The notes under the pieces: model-generated
Told to the model about the DNA's origin: nothing
What the model saw: only the letters and a program-made list of their open reading frames with translations
The model's database searches: none
Translations under genes and position numbers: made by a program
Assembly: GCA_031254105.1 (NCBI GenBank)
Contig: JAIRVB010000031.1
Coordinates: forward strand, 29,581 to 93,580
DNA: 64,000 nt
Direction: 5' to 3'
DNA from: Chitinispirillales bacterium
Lineage (GTDB): Bacteria > Fibrobacterota > Chitinivibrionia > Chitinivibrionales > Chitinispirillaceae
In this document: positions 34,485 to 44,302 of the stretch, one piece after another
Numbering within the stretch: the first letter of the stretch is position 1
Layout of the letters: every line of letters starts with the position of its first letter

Positions 34485-36842
34485 TTGAAACCGTTTTTTT
34501 TATCTGCCGTCAACATATATAAGTACGCGTTTTTCTGCGCGGTTATGTTTCTTTCTGCCGTAACGGGTTTTGCTGATAGCAAAATTTTTCCTGTTCCTGA
34601 GGTAATAAGAACAAATACCGATTTCTGGGTTCGCATTTATACAGAGGTTTCTCTCGAAGAGGGGTTGCTGCACGACAGCGAATACCCTCATATAGTATAT
34701 GAAAAGGTAAAGCACGGCGGCAGGAAGGGAAAAGCTTTAAGCGACCATATAGATCAGCGGCGTAAAATCTATACCGAAGCCATAGCTAACGTAAGGGATA
34801 GTTTTGAAAACACATGGGGGCCTGTAGAAAAGCAGGTAGCGTCTGCTTTTAAGCTGGCTCCCGAAGGGGCGCTTGCCGGGGCGCACAATCGTGTGCGGCA
34901 TCAAACCGGACAAAAAGAACGGTTTAAGCAGGGGTTAGAGCGTTCGGCAATGTATCTTGACACAATCAGCGCAATTCTTAAACAATACGGCGTGCCTGAT
35001 GAGCTTAAATATCTGCCCCATGTAGAGTCATCATTTGACGCTGAAGCGTATTCAAAGGTTGGAGCCGCCGGACTATGGCAGTTCATGCGTTCAACTGGCA
35101 GAAGTTACATGAAGATCGATTACATGTTTGATGAACGCAGAGACGCGATCATTTCGACTTACGCGGCGGCAAAATTTCTGCGCGCAAACTACAATATGCT
35201 AAAAGAGTGGCCGCTTGCCATTACCGCCTATAATCACGGTCCCAACGGAATCCGCCGGGCAGTGGCCTCTGTAGGAAGCAGCGATATAGGCGTTATATTA
35301 CAAAAACATGAGAGCGCGACATTTAAATTCGCGTCAAAAAATTTTTACAGCTGCTTTGTAGCAGTGCTGAGAATTATGGAAGAGCCTGAAAAATATTTTA
35401 AAAATATACAGTACAAACCCAAGTTTCAGGCCACAAGTATAAAACTCCCTTTTTCAATAAGAGCTGACGCGATCTGCAAGTCGCTTGGTATTACGGAGCA
35501 GCAGTTTAAACAGCTTAACCCAAGCCTGCGGCCAATCGTATTTACACAGAAAAAACCGATTCCTGCCGGTTACAGTGTTAATATACCGGTTACTATAAGC
35601 TCTAAAGACGCTCTTGCGTCACTTAACCGCACCCCCGCGCCTCAGCGCCCTACGCCAAAAGAGAGCGAACAGGACGGCTACTATACAGTTGTGCAGGGAG
35701 ACAATCTGCACAATATAGCGCGGCGGCTTGGAATCTCAATGCATGAATTAGCCGCAGCTAACAATATTACAAATTCAAGCAGAATCTACGTAGGTCAGGT
35801 TTTGTTAATCCCATCCGCCATAACCAAAGATACTGTTTCAATAGCGTTGGCAAGCGCAGAAACGGAAACGCCGCTGCCGCCTGTAATGGAAACTGCTGCA
35901 ATGCCTCCCGCAGAACCAGAAGAGACATTTCCGGCAAGTGGAAATATAAAAGATACGGCTGAGAAAGCGGTTGCAAACGGCAAAAAAGATACAGGACAAT
36001 CTGTGCCGCAAACAGCTGAAGACACCGGTAAAGCTGCTGTAAAAGTTGACTTAAACCGGATTGCTAAATATACGCAAACGCCAAAAGATACTGTAAAAAC
36101 AGCGGCTAAAACCACTCCCCCAACACCAGCCGTAAAGGATACCGTCAATACAGCCGCACAGACGCAGCCCGCTGTAAAAGACACTGTAAAAGCGATTTGG
36201 CAATTTGTACCTGTTGAAAGAGCTGCGATTATGAATACCGTGACCGATACGATCAACGCTGCCGTAGCGTTCAGCGAAGCGGTGGCGGAGCCCAAAACAA
36301 ATCCGAATCAAAAGCCTTTAGCGGTAACTCATTTTGATGCCGCTGTTTACGATTTAGGTATGACAGTAGCCCCAGGAGCTATGAGCGTACGGGTCAAAAT
36401 TTCTGTTGATGAAACCATAAGTCATTTCGCGGAATGGATGAACGTAAGCTCCGCTGAGATCCGCAGGCTCAATAACCTCACCCCGGCAAGCGCGCTTCAG
36501 CTGGGGCGAAACATCTCTGTGCCTATCGGTCCGAGGAGTGATCTGAAAAAATTTGAGATAAGCAGGCTTGAGTATCATATGGCGATAGAAGAGGACTTCT
36601 TTTCTCAATACAACATAATCGATTTTGAATCTAAAAAAGTAAAATCAGGCGAAAGCCTGTGGCGCATCTGCAAAGACGCTCATATCCCCATGTGGCTTCT
36701 TAAGAAATTTAACCGCGGCGCCGATGTGTTCGCCCTCAGGCCAGGCACTGCACTGTGGATTCCAAAAGTGACCGCTAAAGACAACCACGATGTCCCGCAG
36801 CAGCCATTTGAGCCGGAAATCATGGATCAGCAGGAGGAGTAA
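34485..36842 (+). CDS. MltD-like lytic transglycosylase with LysM domains
   Basis: A 785-aa exported murein hydrolase. TTG start at 34485 with GAGGAG 11 bases upstream; the signal peptide is residues about 10-31 (VTGFADS). The SLT domain (about 160-300) shows LKYLPHVESSFDAEAYSKVGAAGLWQFM (catalytic Glu in VES) and AITAYNHGPNGI. A first LysM lies near 395-442 (YYTVVQGDNLHNIARRLG). A Thr/Pro/Ala-rich linker with repeated KDTV/AVKDT units follows (about 450-620). A weak LysM (VRVKISVDETISHF) and a third (KVKSGESLWRICKDA) end the protein. It cleaves peptidoglycan strands while LysM modules bind glycan. Confidence 0.93.
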   Translation: MKPFFLSAVNIYKYAFFCAVMFLSAVTGFADSKIFPVPEVIRTNTDFWVRIYTEVSLEEGLLHDSEYPHIVYEKVKHGGRKGKALSDHIDQRRKIYTEAIANVRDSFENTWGPVEKQVASAFKLAPEGALAGAHNRVRHQTGQKERFKQGLERSAMYLDTISAILKQYGVPDELKYLPHVESSFDAEAYSKVGAAGLWQFMRSTGRSYMKIDYMFDERRDAIISTYAAAKFLRANYNMLKEWPLAITAYNHGPNGIRRAVASVGSSDIGVILQKHESATFKFASKNFYSCFVAVLRIMEEPEKYFKNIQYKPKFQATSIKLPFSIRADAICKSLGITEQQFKQLNPSLRPIVFTQKKPIPAGYSVNIPVTISSKDALASLNRTPAPQRPTPKESEQDGYYTVVQGDNLHNIARRLGISMHELAAANNITNSSRIYVGQVLLIPSAITKDTVSIALASAETETPLPPVMETAAMPPAEPEETFPASGNIKDTAEKAVANGKKDTGQSVPQTAEDTGKAAVKVDLNRIAKYTQTPKDTVKTAAKTTPPTPAVKDTVNTAAQTQPAVKDTVKAIWQFVPVERAAIMNTVTDTINAAVAFSEAVAEPKTNPNQKPLAVTHFDAAVYDLGMTVAPGAMSVRVKISVDETISHFAEWMNVSSAEIRRLNNLTPASALQLGRNISVPIGPRSDLKKFEISRLEYHMAIEEDFFSQYNIIDFESKKVKSGESLWRICKDAHIPMWLLKKFNRGADVFALRPGTALWIPKVTAKDNHDVPQQPFEPEIMDQQEE

Positions 36843-36850
36843 CAGGAGCA

Positions 36851-36877
36851 TAGGTTCCCCGCTTTCGCGGGAGGATG
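36851..36877. repeat. CCCGC-type palindrome
   Basis: CCCCGC and GCGGGA arms around TTTC, followed by GGATGG. It follows the lytic transglycosylase gene by about ten bases and belongs to the CCCGC...GCGGG set; it may also act as its terminator. Confidence 0.55.
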
Positions 36878-36932
36878 GCAAAAAATATCGTTTTAGTACA
36901 AACTGACTCTTTCCAAATATAACAACTATAAC

Positions 36933-37055
36933 TACAGTCATTCAACTTGAAAAAGAGTTTTATTAATGCGGAAATAGATGTTCAAATACAGAAATGAGGT
37001 GATCTGATCTTTTATTTCCGCATTCGGACATCTATTTTGAAGTTGAATTATTATA
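36933..37055. mobile_element. MITE-like element, copy 1
   Basis: About 123 bp with terminal inverted repeats TACAGTCATTCAACTT and AAGTTGAATTATTATA. It matches along most of its length, in opposite orientation, the element at 50552-50665. The interior holds ATGCGGAAATAGATGTTC and the inverted TTTATTTCCGCATTC. It has no coding capacity. It lies between the converging lytic transglycosylase and ftsY genes. Confidence 0.8.
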
Positions 37056-37094
37056 ATGGCGGATGAACACAAGCAACACACCGTCAATCACTAA

Positions 37095-38000
37095 CTAAAG
37101 TTCCCCAAACATCGCTTCAACATAAGCTTTTGCGTCAAAATCCTGAAGATCATCAATCCCCTCGCCTACGCCGATTTTACGGATAGGCACATTAAATCTT
37201 CTTGTAAGAGCAATCGCCACACCCCCTTTTGCGGTACCGTCAAGTTTTGTGATGACAAGTCCGGTGAGACCGCCGGCCGCTTCGTTAAACGCTTCCGCTT
37301 GCTTAATGGCATTTTGTCCGGTTGTAGCGTCAACAACAAGCAAAATTTCATTCGGGGCGTGCGGGGTGTTGCGTTTTATGACTCTGAGAATTTTTTCAAG
37401 TTCATTCATCAAATTTACTTTTACATGAAGTCTGCCCGCGGTGTCAAGTATCAATACGTCAGTACCTCTGTTTTTAGCGGCTTCCATCGCGTCAAAAGCA
37501 ACGCTTGCGGCATCGGCTCCCTCGTGCTGAGCCACAAAATCAGAGCCTGTACGGTCAGACCAGATTTTAAGCTGCTCTATGGCGCCGGCTCTGAAAGTAT
37601 CCGCGGCTCCAAGCATAACCTGCTTTCCCTGTCGGCGCATCTCGCTTGCAAGTTTACCTATAGTAGTAGTCTTACCTACTCCGTTAACCCCAACAACAAG
37701 TATCACCCAAGGTTTTGGCGGAAAGTCCTCGGCGGTTTTAGTAACAGTGAGGTCTTCAGCCAGCATCTCTTTTAACAACGTATAAGCGCCGCCGGCGCTG
37801 TTGATACCTCTCTTTTTTATCTCCCCGCGCAAATCTTCAATTATGCGTTCGGCAAGCTCCATTCCAATATCAGCCGCTATCAGAGCGTCTTCAAGCGCGT
37901 CAAAGAAGTCATCGCTTAAAGCGCCTTCGCTCTTTACAATCGCGTTAATTTGGGAACGCGTCTTACTTAATCCATCTTTTAAACGGTCAAAGAAACCCAT
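37095..38000 (-). CDS. ftsY: Signal recognition particle receptor FtsY
   Basis: 301 aa from ATG 38000 (MGFFDRLKDGLSKTR), with GAGATAGAG just upstream; an in-frame start at 38018 adds six residues. SRP GTPase motifs: G1 GVNGVGKTTTIGKLA, DTFRAGAIEQL, DTAGRLH, and TKLDGTAKGG. The N domain is complete but the acidic A domain of E. coli FtsY is absent, as in many bacteria. It docks the SRP-ribosome complex at the membrane. The C-terminal GVGEGIDDLQDF is typical. A ten-base C run lies 109 bp upstream. Confidence 0.96.
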   Translation of the reverse strand: MGFFDRLKDGLSKTRSQINAIVKSEGALSDDFFDALEDALIAADIGMELAERIIEDLRGEIKKRGINSAGGAYTLLKEMLAEDLTVTKTAEDFPPKPWVILVVGVNGVGKTTTIGKLASEMRRQGKQVMLGAADTFRAGAIEQLKIWSDRTGSDFVAQHEGADAASVAFDAMEAAKNRGTDVLILDTAGRLHVKVNLMNELEKILRVIKRNTPHAPNEILLVVDATTGQNAIKQAEAFNEAAGGLTGLVITKLDGTAKGGVAIALTRRFNVPIRKIGVGEGIDDLQDFDAKAYVEAMFGEL

Positions 38001-38160
38001 CTCTATCTCTATTTGCAAAAATTTGGGGCCTTGTTACCAGCCCTTATAATTTACGCGATTCAGGCCGAATATCCATTGTGAGCAAACCTCATTTGCCCGA
38101 TGCAAGGGCCCCCCCCCCGATGATTCCGTTGCAGGCGAATCTTATTCGCCCTAATTTCCA

Positions 38161-39060
38161 CTACGATTTTACAATAACCGACAGAAACTCATTCGATTTA
38201 TCAATTGAATTTTCAACATTCTGCACGATTTTGTCGTAATCCGAGTTTCCGATTTTAAGCTCAAGGCGGCATTGAACGGCCTCTTGTGTGCAAACTTCAT
38301 CATCAAAAAGTCCGCATCCTAGATTATGAGCTATAACGTCGGACAGATGGACGATATTCACTAAGTAAGAAGCTTCTTCCGCGGCCTGCTTTGGGTCATG
38401 ATGATGCGCAAGCACGCATCCCAGATCGGGCGGTAAAGTCCATTTCTCGGCGAGAATGCTGCCCATTTTTTCGTGATTAATGCCAAGGAGCTCATCCTCA
38501 GCCTCAATTAATGGAATACCCTCTTTTTTCGCGTAATCGCAAACAGCCGCGTAATCATCCGGCATATGCTGGCTGAATACTAATTTTCCTATGTCATGGA
38601 GTATCCCCGCGCAGAACGCGCTTTCAGGATCTACCATTCTTACGCTCATCAGGTGCCTTACAATAATCTTGGAGATCATGGCTGTAACAATCGAATGTTT
38701 CCAGTAGCGGTCCATGTCGATAGAGTGCTTTCCGTCAAACATCTTCGCCACGCTTGCGCTGAGCACAAGGGAGCGGATCGTGTTGAATCCTAAAATAACA
38801 ACAGCGCTTGAAACTGAGGAGATGCTTCTTGGAATCCCGTAAAAGGCGCTGTTTGCGAGCCGTATCATCTTGCTTGTAAGAGCGGGATCCTTATCGATAA
38901 GTTTAGACGCGTCATCAGCGCTGCTGCCTGATGAATTCACAACATCCATAAGCTTAAGCACTACGGTTGGCAGAGAGGGCAGCCTGTCGGCATTTTCCAC
39001 AATCTGCGCAGCGCGCTCTTTAACTCCCGGTATTGTGCCGGCCGCAGTTTGATTACTCAT
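38161..39060 (-). CDS. HDOD-domain protein, paralogue 1
   Basis: A 299-aa single-domain HDOD protein. The domain begins at ENADRLPSLPTVVLKLMDVV and keeps LANSAFYGIPRSISSVSSAVVILGFNTIRSL, the GILHDIGKLVFSQ segment and LGINHEKMGSILAEKW. Here HD residues are still present (LHDIGK), though HDOD proteins generally signal without hydrolysis. It shares about two-thirds of residues with the gene 155 bp upstream (39216-40118), a tandem duplication. The family is linked to regulation in chemotaxis and stress signalling; the target is unknown. Confidence 0.88.
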   Translation of the reverse strand: MSNQTAAGTIPGVKERAAQIVENADRLPSLPTVVLKLMDVVNSSGSSADDASKLIDKDPALTSKMIRLANSAFYGIPRSISSVSSAVVILGFNTIRSLVLSASVAKMFDGKHSIDMDRYWKHSIVTAMISKIIVRHLMSVRMVDPESAFCAGILHDIGKLVFSQHMPDDYAAVCDYAKKEGIPLIEAEDELLGINHEKMGSILAEKWTLPPDLGCVLAHHHDPKQAAEEASYLVNIVHLSDVIAHNLGCGLFDDEVCTQEAVQCRLELKIGNSDYDKIVQNVENSIDKSNEFLSVIVKS

Positions 39061-39215
39061 ATTCTTCTCCGTTGATTTATTGCCGCGATTTTGATATCCG
39101 TCCCTGACTTTAGCCGCTTCCCTGCCGCCAAGCCTTATTCTTACATATTCCTCAGGGCGCTGCTTAAGGTATTGCCAACATAAAAAATAATTACCGCCTG
39201 TTCCCCTGTCATAAT

Positions 39216-40118
39216 TTATGATATCATGATTGTTGACAGAAATTCCTGCGATTTTTCGATTGAATTTTCAACATTATGCAAAAGCTTGTCATATTCATCC
39301 TTATCCATTTTAAGCTCAGCGAGGCAGTCTCTGTCCATTAACTCGCAAACTTCGCCGTCAAAAAGGTTACACTCAAGCGTATGCGCGATAATATCGGCAA
39401 GATGAATGACGTTAACTAAAAAGGAGGCTTCTTCGGCTGCTTCCTGAGGGCGGTGGTGATACATAAGCACACTTCCCAGATCAGGGGGCAATGCCCATTT
39501 GACCGCAAGCGTCTTTCCAACTTCCGTATGGTTAATACCAAGCAGCTCATCTTCCGCCTCAAGAATGGAGGAGCAGCTCCTGTCCGCATAACCGCAGACT
39601 CTTATGTAATCCGCGGTTACATACTGGCTGAAGATAAGCTTTCCCAAATCATGAAGTATTCCGGCTGAAAAAGCGCTTTCGGGATCTATCATCATTACGT
39701 TTTTCCTTAGATGGCGGGCGATAATTTTTGCGGCTATGGCGGTAATAATGGAATGCTTCCAGAAGCGGTCCATGTTAAGGGAATGATTTCCATGAAACAT
39801 CTTTGCGACGCTTAAGCCCAGAACAAGAGAACGTATTGTGTTAAAACCTAAAATAACAATAGCGTCGGGAAGCGAAGATACAGTTCTTGGAATTCCGTAA
39901 AAGGAGCTGTTCGCAAGCCTTATCACCTTGCTTGTAAGAACCGGATCTACAGCGATAAGTTTAGCCGCATCCACAACCGAACTTTTAGAACAATTTACAA
40001 CCCTCATGAGCTGAAGCACTATTGCCGGTAAAGCGGGAAGCCTGTCAACATTTTCAACTATATGCGCAACACGCTCTTTAGTTCCGGGCTGTATGCCGGT
40101 TGCACCCGCATAATTCAT
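39216..40118 (-). CDS. HDOD-domain protein, paralogue 2
   Basis: A 300-aa paralogue of the following gene, collinear over its whole length: ENVDRLPALPAIVLQLMRVV, LANSSFYGIPRTVSSLPDAIVILGFNTIRSL, AGILHDLGKLIFSQ and GINHTEVGKTLAVKW. The HD pair is kept. AGGAGGCGACT lies right before the ATG. Differences concentrate in the region after residue 170 (YADRSCSSILEAED), which may give separate specificity. As a tandem pair in the same direction the two are probably co-regulated. Function inferred only from the family. Confidence 0.88.
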   Translation of the reverse strand: MNYAGATGIQPGTKERVAHIVENVDRLPALPAIVLQLMRVVNCSKSSVVDAAKLIAVDPVLTSKVIRLANSSFYGIPRTVSSLPDAIVILGFNTIRSLVLGLSVAKMFHGNHSLNMDRFWKHSIITAIAAKIIARHLRKNVMMIDPESAFSAGILHDLGKLIFSQYVTADYIRVCGYADRSCSSILEAEDELLGINHTEVGKTLAVKWALPPDLGSVLMYHHRPQEAAEEASFLVNVIHLADIIAHTLECNLFDGEVCELMDRDCLAELKMDKDEYDKLLHNVENSIEKSQEFLSTIMIS

Positions 40119-40248
40119 AGTCGCCTCCTATTCATAAATACAATCCGGGACTTATGTCAAAACTCTCATCCAACGGCTCCCGCTTCATGCAAGCGGCATG
40201 CAGCGCCTATTTTAACGATATTGCTGTAATTATATGCTTCCGCGCTCC

Positions 40249-41583
40249 TTATGAGTTTTGACACAGTCCAACCGCGATTTGGTATCCGCGCGCGGCCTCC
40301 CCGTTCAGGCGCGCCGTTACCCAGCGGTTTTTTTGCGCTTTACCTTTGGGCATCCCGCGTACTTCAACTTTGATGTAATTTCCGCTGACTCCCCGCGCTG
40401 GTTCGGTATCTTCTATAATTATACGTAACGGAATAGATAATTGCGAGTATAAAAATATATTACGGCTATTTTGCAGTAAATCTCTCAGTGCGGCGCTTCT
40501 TGCTTTTTTTACGGATTCAGTAATTTGATCACCCTTGAGAGAGCTTTCTGTCCCTAAACGTTTTGAAAATCGGAAGACATGGCCATATGTAAATCCTACA
40601 GATTCCGCATTCCTGAGCGTAGTTTCAAACATCGCGCCGCTCTCCCCCGGATGACCCACAATAAAATCAGCCCCGAGCCCGGCGGAAGGATACTTTTGAC
40701 GAAATGAGCGCAAGCGTTCCAATAGGGTTTCAAGGTGTTCATGAGGTCTTTTCATAGAACGCAGCACATCCGCGCAAAGGCTTTGAACGCTTACATGCAG
40801 ATGATCGCATATCCGTTTCTCCCGCCCCGCCATAGAGATGATGGTATCGGTAAGATCACGGGGATCAAGTGAACTCAACCGTATGCGGTAATCACCCTTC
40901 TCTTTTAGAAACCGCGTTAACAGCTCCTCTAATCCGCCGCCATCCCGCGAATCTCTGTATTGACCGATATGAGTTCCGGTGAGAACTATCTCCTTATATC
41001 CCATATCAAGCGAGCGCTTAAAAATGTCAACAAGCTTAAGTTTTGACGCGCTGCGGGAGCGGCCGCGAAGAGCGGGCACAATACAGTAGGAGCAGCCAAA
41101 ATCACACCCCTCCTGAATCTTAAGAGAAAAACGGGTGCGCCCCGATGTTTCAGGCCCGTAAAGGCAATCTTCCCAGAAAACAGATGTTTCATCGGCAAGA
41201 TCAACATCTGTAAAACATAGTTTCTTTTCTTTTGCTGATTCGGTTAATATAGATGGGATACGGTGTTTATGGGCATTACCGATAACCCAGTTTACGCCCG
41301 GGTATTCAAGAAGCGCGCTCCCATGCTGCTGGGCAAAACAGCCTGTAACAAGAATGCGCGCATTAGGAGCGGTTCGGGATAAAGCCCGCAAAAACCGCCC
41401 TGTTTTGGTTTCGGCAAGGGATGTTACAGAGCAGGTATTTACAATAACAAACTGCGCCGATTCCGGCAAGTCAACAATAGAAAAACCCATGGACAAGAGG
41501 GTTCCCCTAAGCGCGAACAGCTCCTGTTGATTGGTACGGCATCCGATTGATACGAACGCAACGGCCGGGCCGCAGGGGTTCAT
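40249..41583 (-). CDS. mtaB: MtaB-type tRNA methylthiotransferase
   Basis: A 444-aa radical-SAM enzyme that adds the methylthio group to t6A37 of tRNA. N-terminal UPF0004 cluster Cys15, Cys51 and Cys82 (IGCRTN, NTCSVT, TGCFAQ), radical-SAM triad Cys160-x3-Cys164-x2-Cys167 (GCDFGCSYC), then SSLDPRDLT and GADFIVGHPGE, and a TRAM-like end. NTCSVT and the tail fit MtaB (YqeV) rather than MiaB or RimO. It starts 2 bp after the STAS gene, the last gene of mutL-STAS-mtaB. Confidence 0.92.
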   Translation of the reverse strand: MNPCGPAVAFVSIGCRTNQQELFALRGTLLSMGFSIVDLPESAQFVIVNTCSVTSLAETKTGRFLRALSRTAPNARILVTGCFAQQHGSALLEYPGVNWVIGNAHKHRIPSILTESAKEKKLCFTDVDLADETSVFWEDCLYGPETSGRTRFSLKIQEGCDFGCSYCIVPALRGRSRSASKLKLVDIFKRSLDMGYKEIVLTGTHIGQYRDSRDGGGLEELLTRFLKEKGDYRIRLSSLDPRDLTDTIISMAGREKRICDHLHVSVQSLCADVLRSMKRPHEHLETLLERLRSFRQKYPSAGLGADFIVGHPGESGAMFETTLRNAESVGFTYGHVFRFSKRLGTESSLKGDQITESVKKARSAALRDLLQNSRNIFLYSQLSIPLRIIIEDTEPARGVSGNYIKVEVRGMPKGKAQKNRWVTARLNGEAARGYQIAVGLCQNS

Positions 41584-41585
41584 CC

Positions 41586-42263
41586 TTACTCCCAGTCGGC
41601 AAACGCAGATTCACGCGTATCATAAAACGGAACAACGGAATCTATCCCGAGGCTTTCAAATACATTGCGTATTACGTGATTGGCGCCCGCTATACGCAAC
41701 TCTCCTCCATTATCCGCTAAAAGCCTGCTTAATCTAAGAATTGAACCAACGCTTAAGCTGTCAAAAAACGCAAGCTGCGAAAAATCAAGTAAAATACGCT
41801 TGCTCTCAGAGATCGCAAGAAACATATTCTTTTTGAAATACATGGAGCCGGCCGGATAATTCATCACTCCGCTCAAAGAGAGCACGCAAACATCCCCAAC
41901 CATCTCCTCCGTCACGCTAAGCGCGGTGTCAAGCTCACCAAGTTCAGCCTCCGCTTTTTTAGTTCCTGAAGACATCTCTATCTCAAACAGACGGTCTATT
42001 CCGGTTTCTATGAGAAGATTGTATATGTCACGCTGAGGCTTTTTTAAAATGAAAGCCTTTGAATTCGCGGTGAGCTCCTTATACATGAAAACAAGCACTC
42101 CTATACCTGAGCTGTCAATCATGACTGTATCGCTTAAATCAAGTACTATGCAGGTATAGTCACTGTTAACCATACTCTGCAAATCCATGATTACCTGTGC
42201 GGATGTAGCGGCGCCAAATTGCTGCGGCACCTTAAAAATAAATGTATTTCCTGTATTACTCAT
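41586..42263 (-). CDS. Double STAS-domain protein, anti-sigma-antagonist-like
   Basis: A 225-aa protein made of two STAS domains: about 8-105, with the phosphoacceptor-like DSSGIGVL (Ser51/52), and about 120-222, with the matching site as FFDSLSVGSIL. A single STAS of this type is switched by Ser phosphorylation in partner-switching pathways. Two copies in one chain suggest dimer mimicry or dual input. No anti-sigma kinase or SpoIIE-type phosphatase lies next to it; it sits between mutL (8-bp gap) and mtaB (2-bp gap). Confidence 0.85.
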   Translation of the reverse strand: MSNTGNTFIFKVPQQFGAATSAQVIMDLQSMVNSDYTCIVLDLSDTVMIDSSGIGVLVFMYKELTANSKAFILKKPQRDIYNLLIETGIDRLFEIEMSSGTKKAEAELGELDTALSVTEEMVGDVCVLSLSGVMNYPAGSMYFKKNMFLAISESKRILLDFSQLAFFDSLSVGSILRLSRLLADNGGELRIAGANHVIRNVFESLGIDSVVPFYDTRESAFADWE

Positions 42264-42271
42264 ACCTTACC

Positions 42272-44194
42272 TCATCTTAAAAACCGCCGCGCCAGTTCAT
42301 CGACTGAAATTCTGACCAGCGTTGGCCGGCCATGCGGACAGGTATACGGATTGTTTGTTGAAAAAAGTGAATTAAGCAAAGCGTTCATCTCATCCTGACT
42401 GAGTTTCTGGCCCGATTTGATAGCCGCCCCGCATGCAAACGCGGCGGCAAACCGCTTCTGCGGCTCAGTGAAATTGCCCGCGCTGCGCCCGTCAAGCAGA
42501 TAGCGAACCATCTCGCGCAGAGTCTCCTCTGTCTGCCTGTCTTTTAAAAAAGCAGGCAGCGCACTGACAGAGACTGCCGTATCGCCAAAATCAGCGACCT
42601 CAAAGCCTAACTTAATAAAATACTCATTTGCAGAGACAAGTACAGCTTTTTCTGTTAAACTCATCTCAAATACTATCGGAAAGAGAAGCTGCTGGGAGAT
42701 GGGAGCCGCGGTTTCAAAATCACGCATCGCCTGTTCGTAAAGCACCCGTTCATGGGCCGCGTGTTGATCTATCAATAAAATGCCGTTTTTTATTGGTGCC
42801 AGAATAAACATACTATGGATCTGAAAACATGTGATAAGTTCCCATGACGCGCAGTGGCGTTCAACCTGCTCTTCCCCACTGCCGCTGATAAGCGCCGTTT
42901 GCGTTTCGGCAATGTGTCCGGAACCGCTGTTTCCCTTAACTTCCTGAAACGGCTGTGGAAAATCCAAAATCGTCTGGACCGAACCGCAATCCGAATCATT
43001 AAGTAAAGCGCTCCGGTTTGAGAACTCAGGAGGGTGAATATTATAAACAGTCCCCTTTTCCATGCATCCGCAAGCAGCTTTTTGGCGGATCTCATCAATC
43101 GAGTAATGATAAGTATTTGATGACAAGTTTTCCCCAGAAGTATCGCCGACAGAACCCTGTCTCTGATTTTCTATTGACAAATCATTGAGCGTTACCCCGG
43201 CTGCTTTAAGCCCATCCTTTACAGTATGGTATACGAAACTGAATACTGAACTTTCTTCATCGAACTTTATCTGCTGCTTTGTAGGATGCACGTTTACATC
43301 TATATGTTTTGGATCTATGTCAAGAAAACAGAAAAATCCCGGCCTGTTATTAGCTCCAAGATATTGAGCGAACGCTTTTCTTATGGCAGCTGTTACGGAA
43401 TCATTATCTATTCTGCGTAAATTGACATAAAGACTTTGAAAACGCGGTTTAGCGCACATCTTTTCCGGCGTAGACACAAACGCGCGTATAGAAAAACCTT
43501 CGCCTTCGGAAACGCACTCTATAAGCCCGCGGGAAAAGTCATTGCCGGCAACGCGGCATATTCTGTCCCGTAAACTTACCGAACAGGGCGCCTCAAGAAC
43601 TCTTTTGCCGTCGATGGAGGCGGTAAAATGAATGGCCGGAAAAGGCACGACTATCTGCTCAAGCATTCTTATTACCGCAAGAGTTTCTCCCCGCGCTGTC
43701 TTCATAAATTTTTTACGCGCAGGAACGTTAAAAAAAAGGTCTCTGACAGTTATGGTTGTTCCGTGAAGGTGAGAGACCGGCTTTATCCGCCCCGCAGCGC
43801 CGCCCTCAACAATTATCTCAGACCCAAGGCCGGAGTCGTTATCCGAAGCGGCGACGCTCATCCTGCTCACAGCCGCGATACTTGCAAGCGCCTCGCCCCG
43901 AAATCCCATCGTAGCTATTGAAAAAAGATCTTCGGATTTGCGGATTTTACTTGTCGCATGACGCAAAACAGACATGCCAAGATCGTTGCCTGACATCCCG
44001 CAGCCGTTGTCGCTGATTTTCATCATGGAAAACCCGGCGTCTTCAACAGTTATGTCTATACGCGCAGCGCCCGCGTCAATGGAGTTCTCAATAAGTTCCT
44101 TCAAAACCGCGGCAGGACGTTCGACAACCTCTCCGGCGGCGATTTTCTCCACAACTGAGACCGGCAGCAGTTTTATCTGGTTTTTGTTTTCCAT
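42272..44194 (-). CDS. mutL: DNA mismatch repair protein MutL
   Basis: 640 aa from ATG 44194 (MENKNQIKLLPVSVVEKIAAGEVVERP); an upstream in-frame start at 44209 adds five residues. GHKL ATPase motifs include ELIENSIDAGA and DNGCGM. The C-terminal endonuclease site is present: DQHAAHERVLYE (481-492 from the longer start), FACGAAIKSGQ and CPHGRPT. So this is the nicking MutL of organisms without MutH. Residues about 350-450 form the variable linker. It heads the operon with the STAS and mtaB genes. Confidence 0.96.
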   Translation of the reverse strand: MENKNQIKLLPVSVVEKIAAGEVVERPAAVLKELIENSIDAGAARIDITVEDAGFSMMKISDNGCGMSGNDLGMSVLRHATSKIRKSEDLFSIATMGFRGEALASIAAVSRMSVAASDNDSGLGSEIIVEGGAAGRIKPVSHLHGTTITVRDLFFNVPARKKFMKTARGETLAVIRMLEQIVVPFPAIHFTASIDGKRVLEAPCSVSLRDRICRVAGNDFSRGLIECVSEGEGFSIRAFVSTPEKMCAKPRFQSLYVNLRRIDNDSVTAAIRKAFAQYLGANNRPGFFCFLDIDPKHIDVNVHPTKQQIKFDEESSVFSFVYHTVKDGLKAAGVTLNDLSIENQRQGSVGDTSGENLSSNTYHYSIDEIRQKAACGCMEKGTVYNIHPPEFSNRSALLNDSDCGSVQTILDFPQPFQEVKGNSGSGHIAETQTALISGSGEEQVERHCASWELITCFQIHSMFILAPIKNGILLIDQHAAHERVLYEQAMRDFETAAPISQQLLFPIVFEMSLTEKAVLVSANEYFIKLGFEVADFGDTAVSVSALPAFLKDRQTEETLREMVRYLLDGRSAGNFTEPQKRFAAAFACGAAIKSGQKLSQDEMNALLNSLFSTNNPYTCPHGRPTLVRISVDELARRFLR

Positions 44195-44302
44195 CTTATT
44201 AAAATACAATTCGGAATATGGGATGCGGATGAGGAATGTAAAACATACAAATCTTTAATTATTTCGTATCAGCAAAATTACAGAATATCATTCACACATC
44301 CC

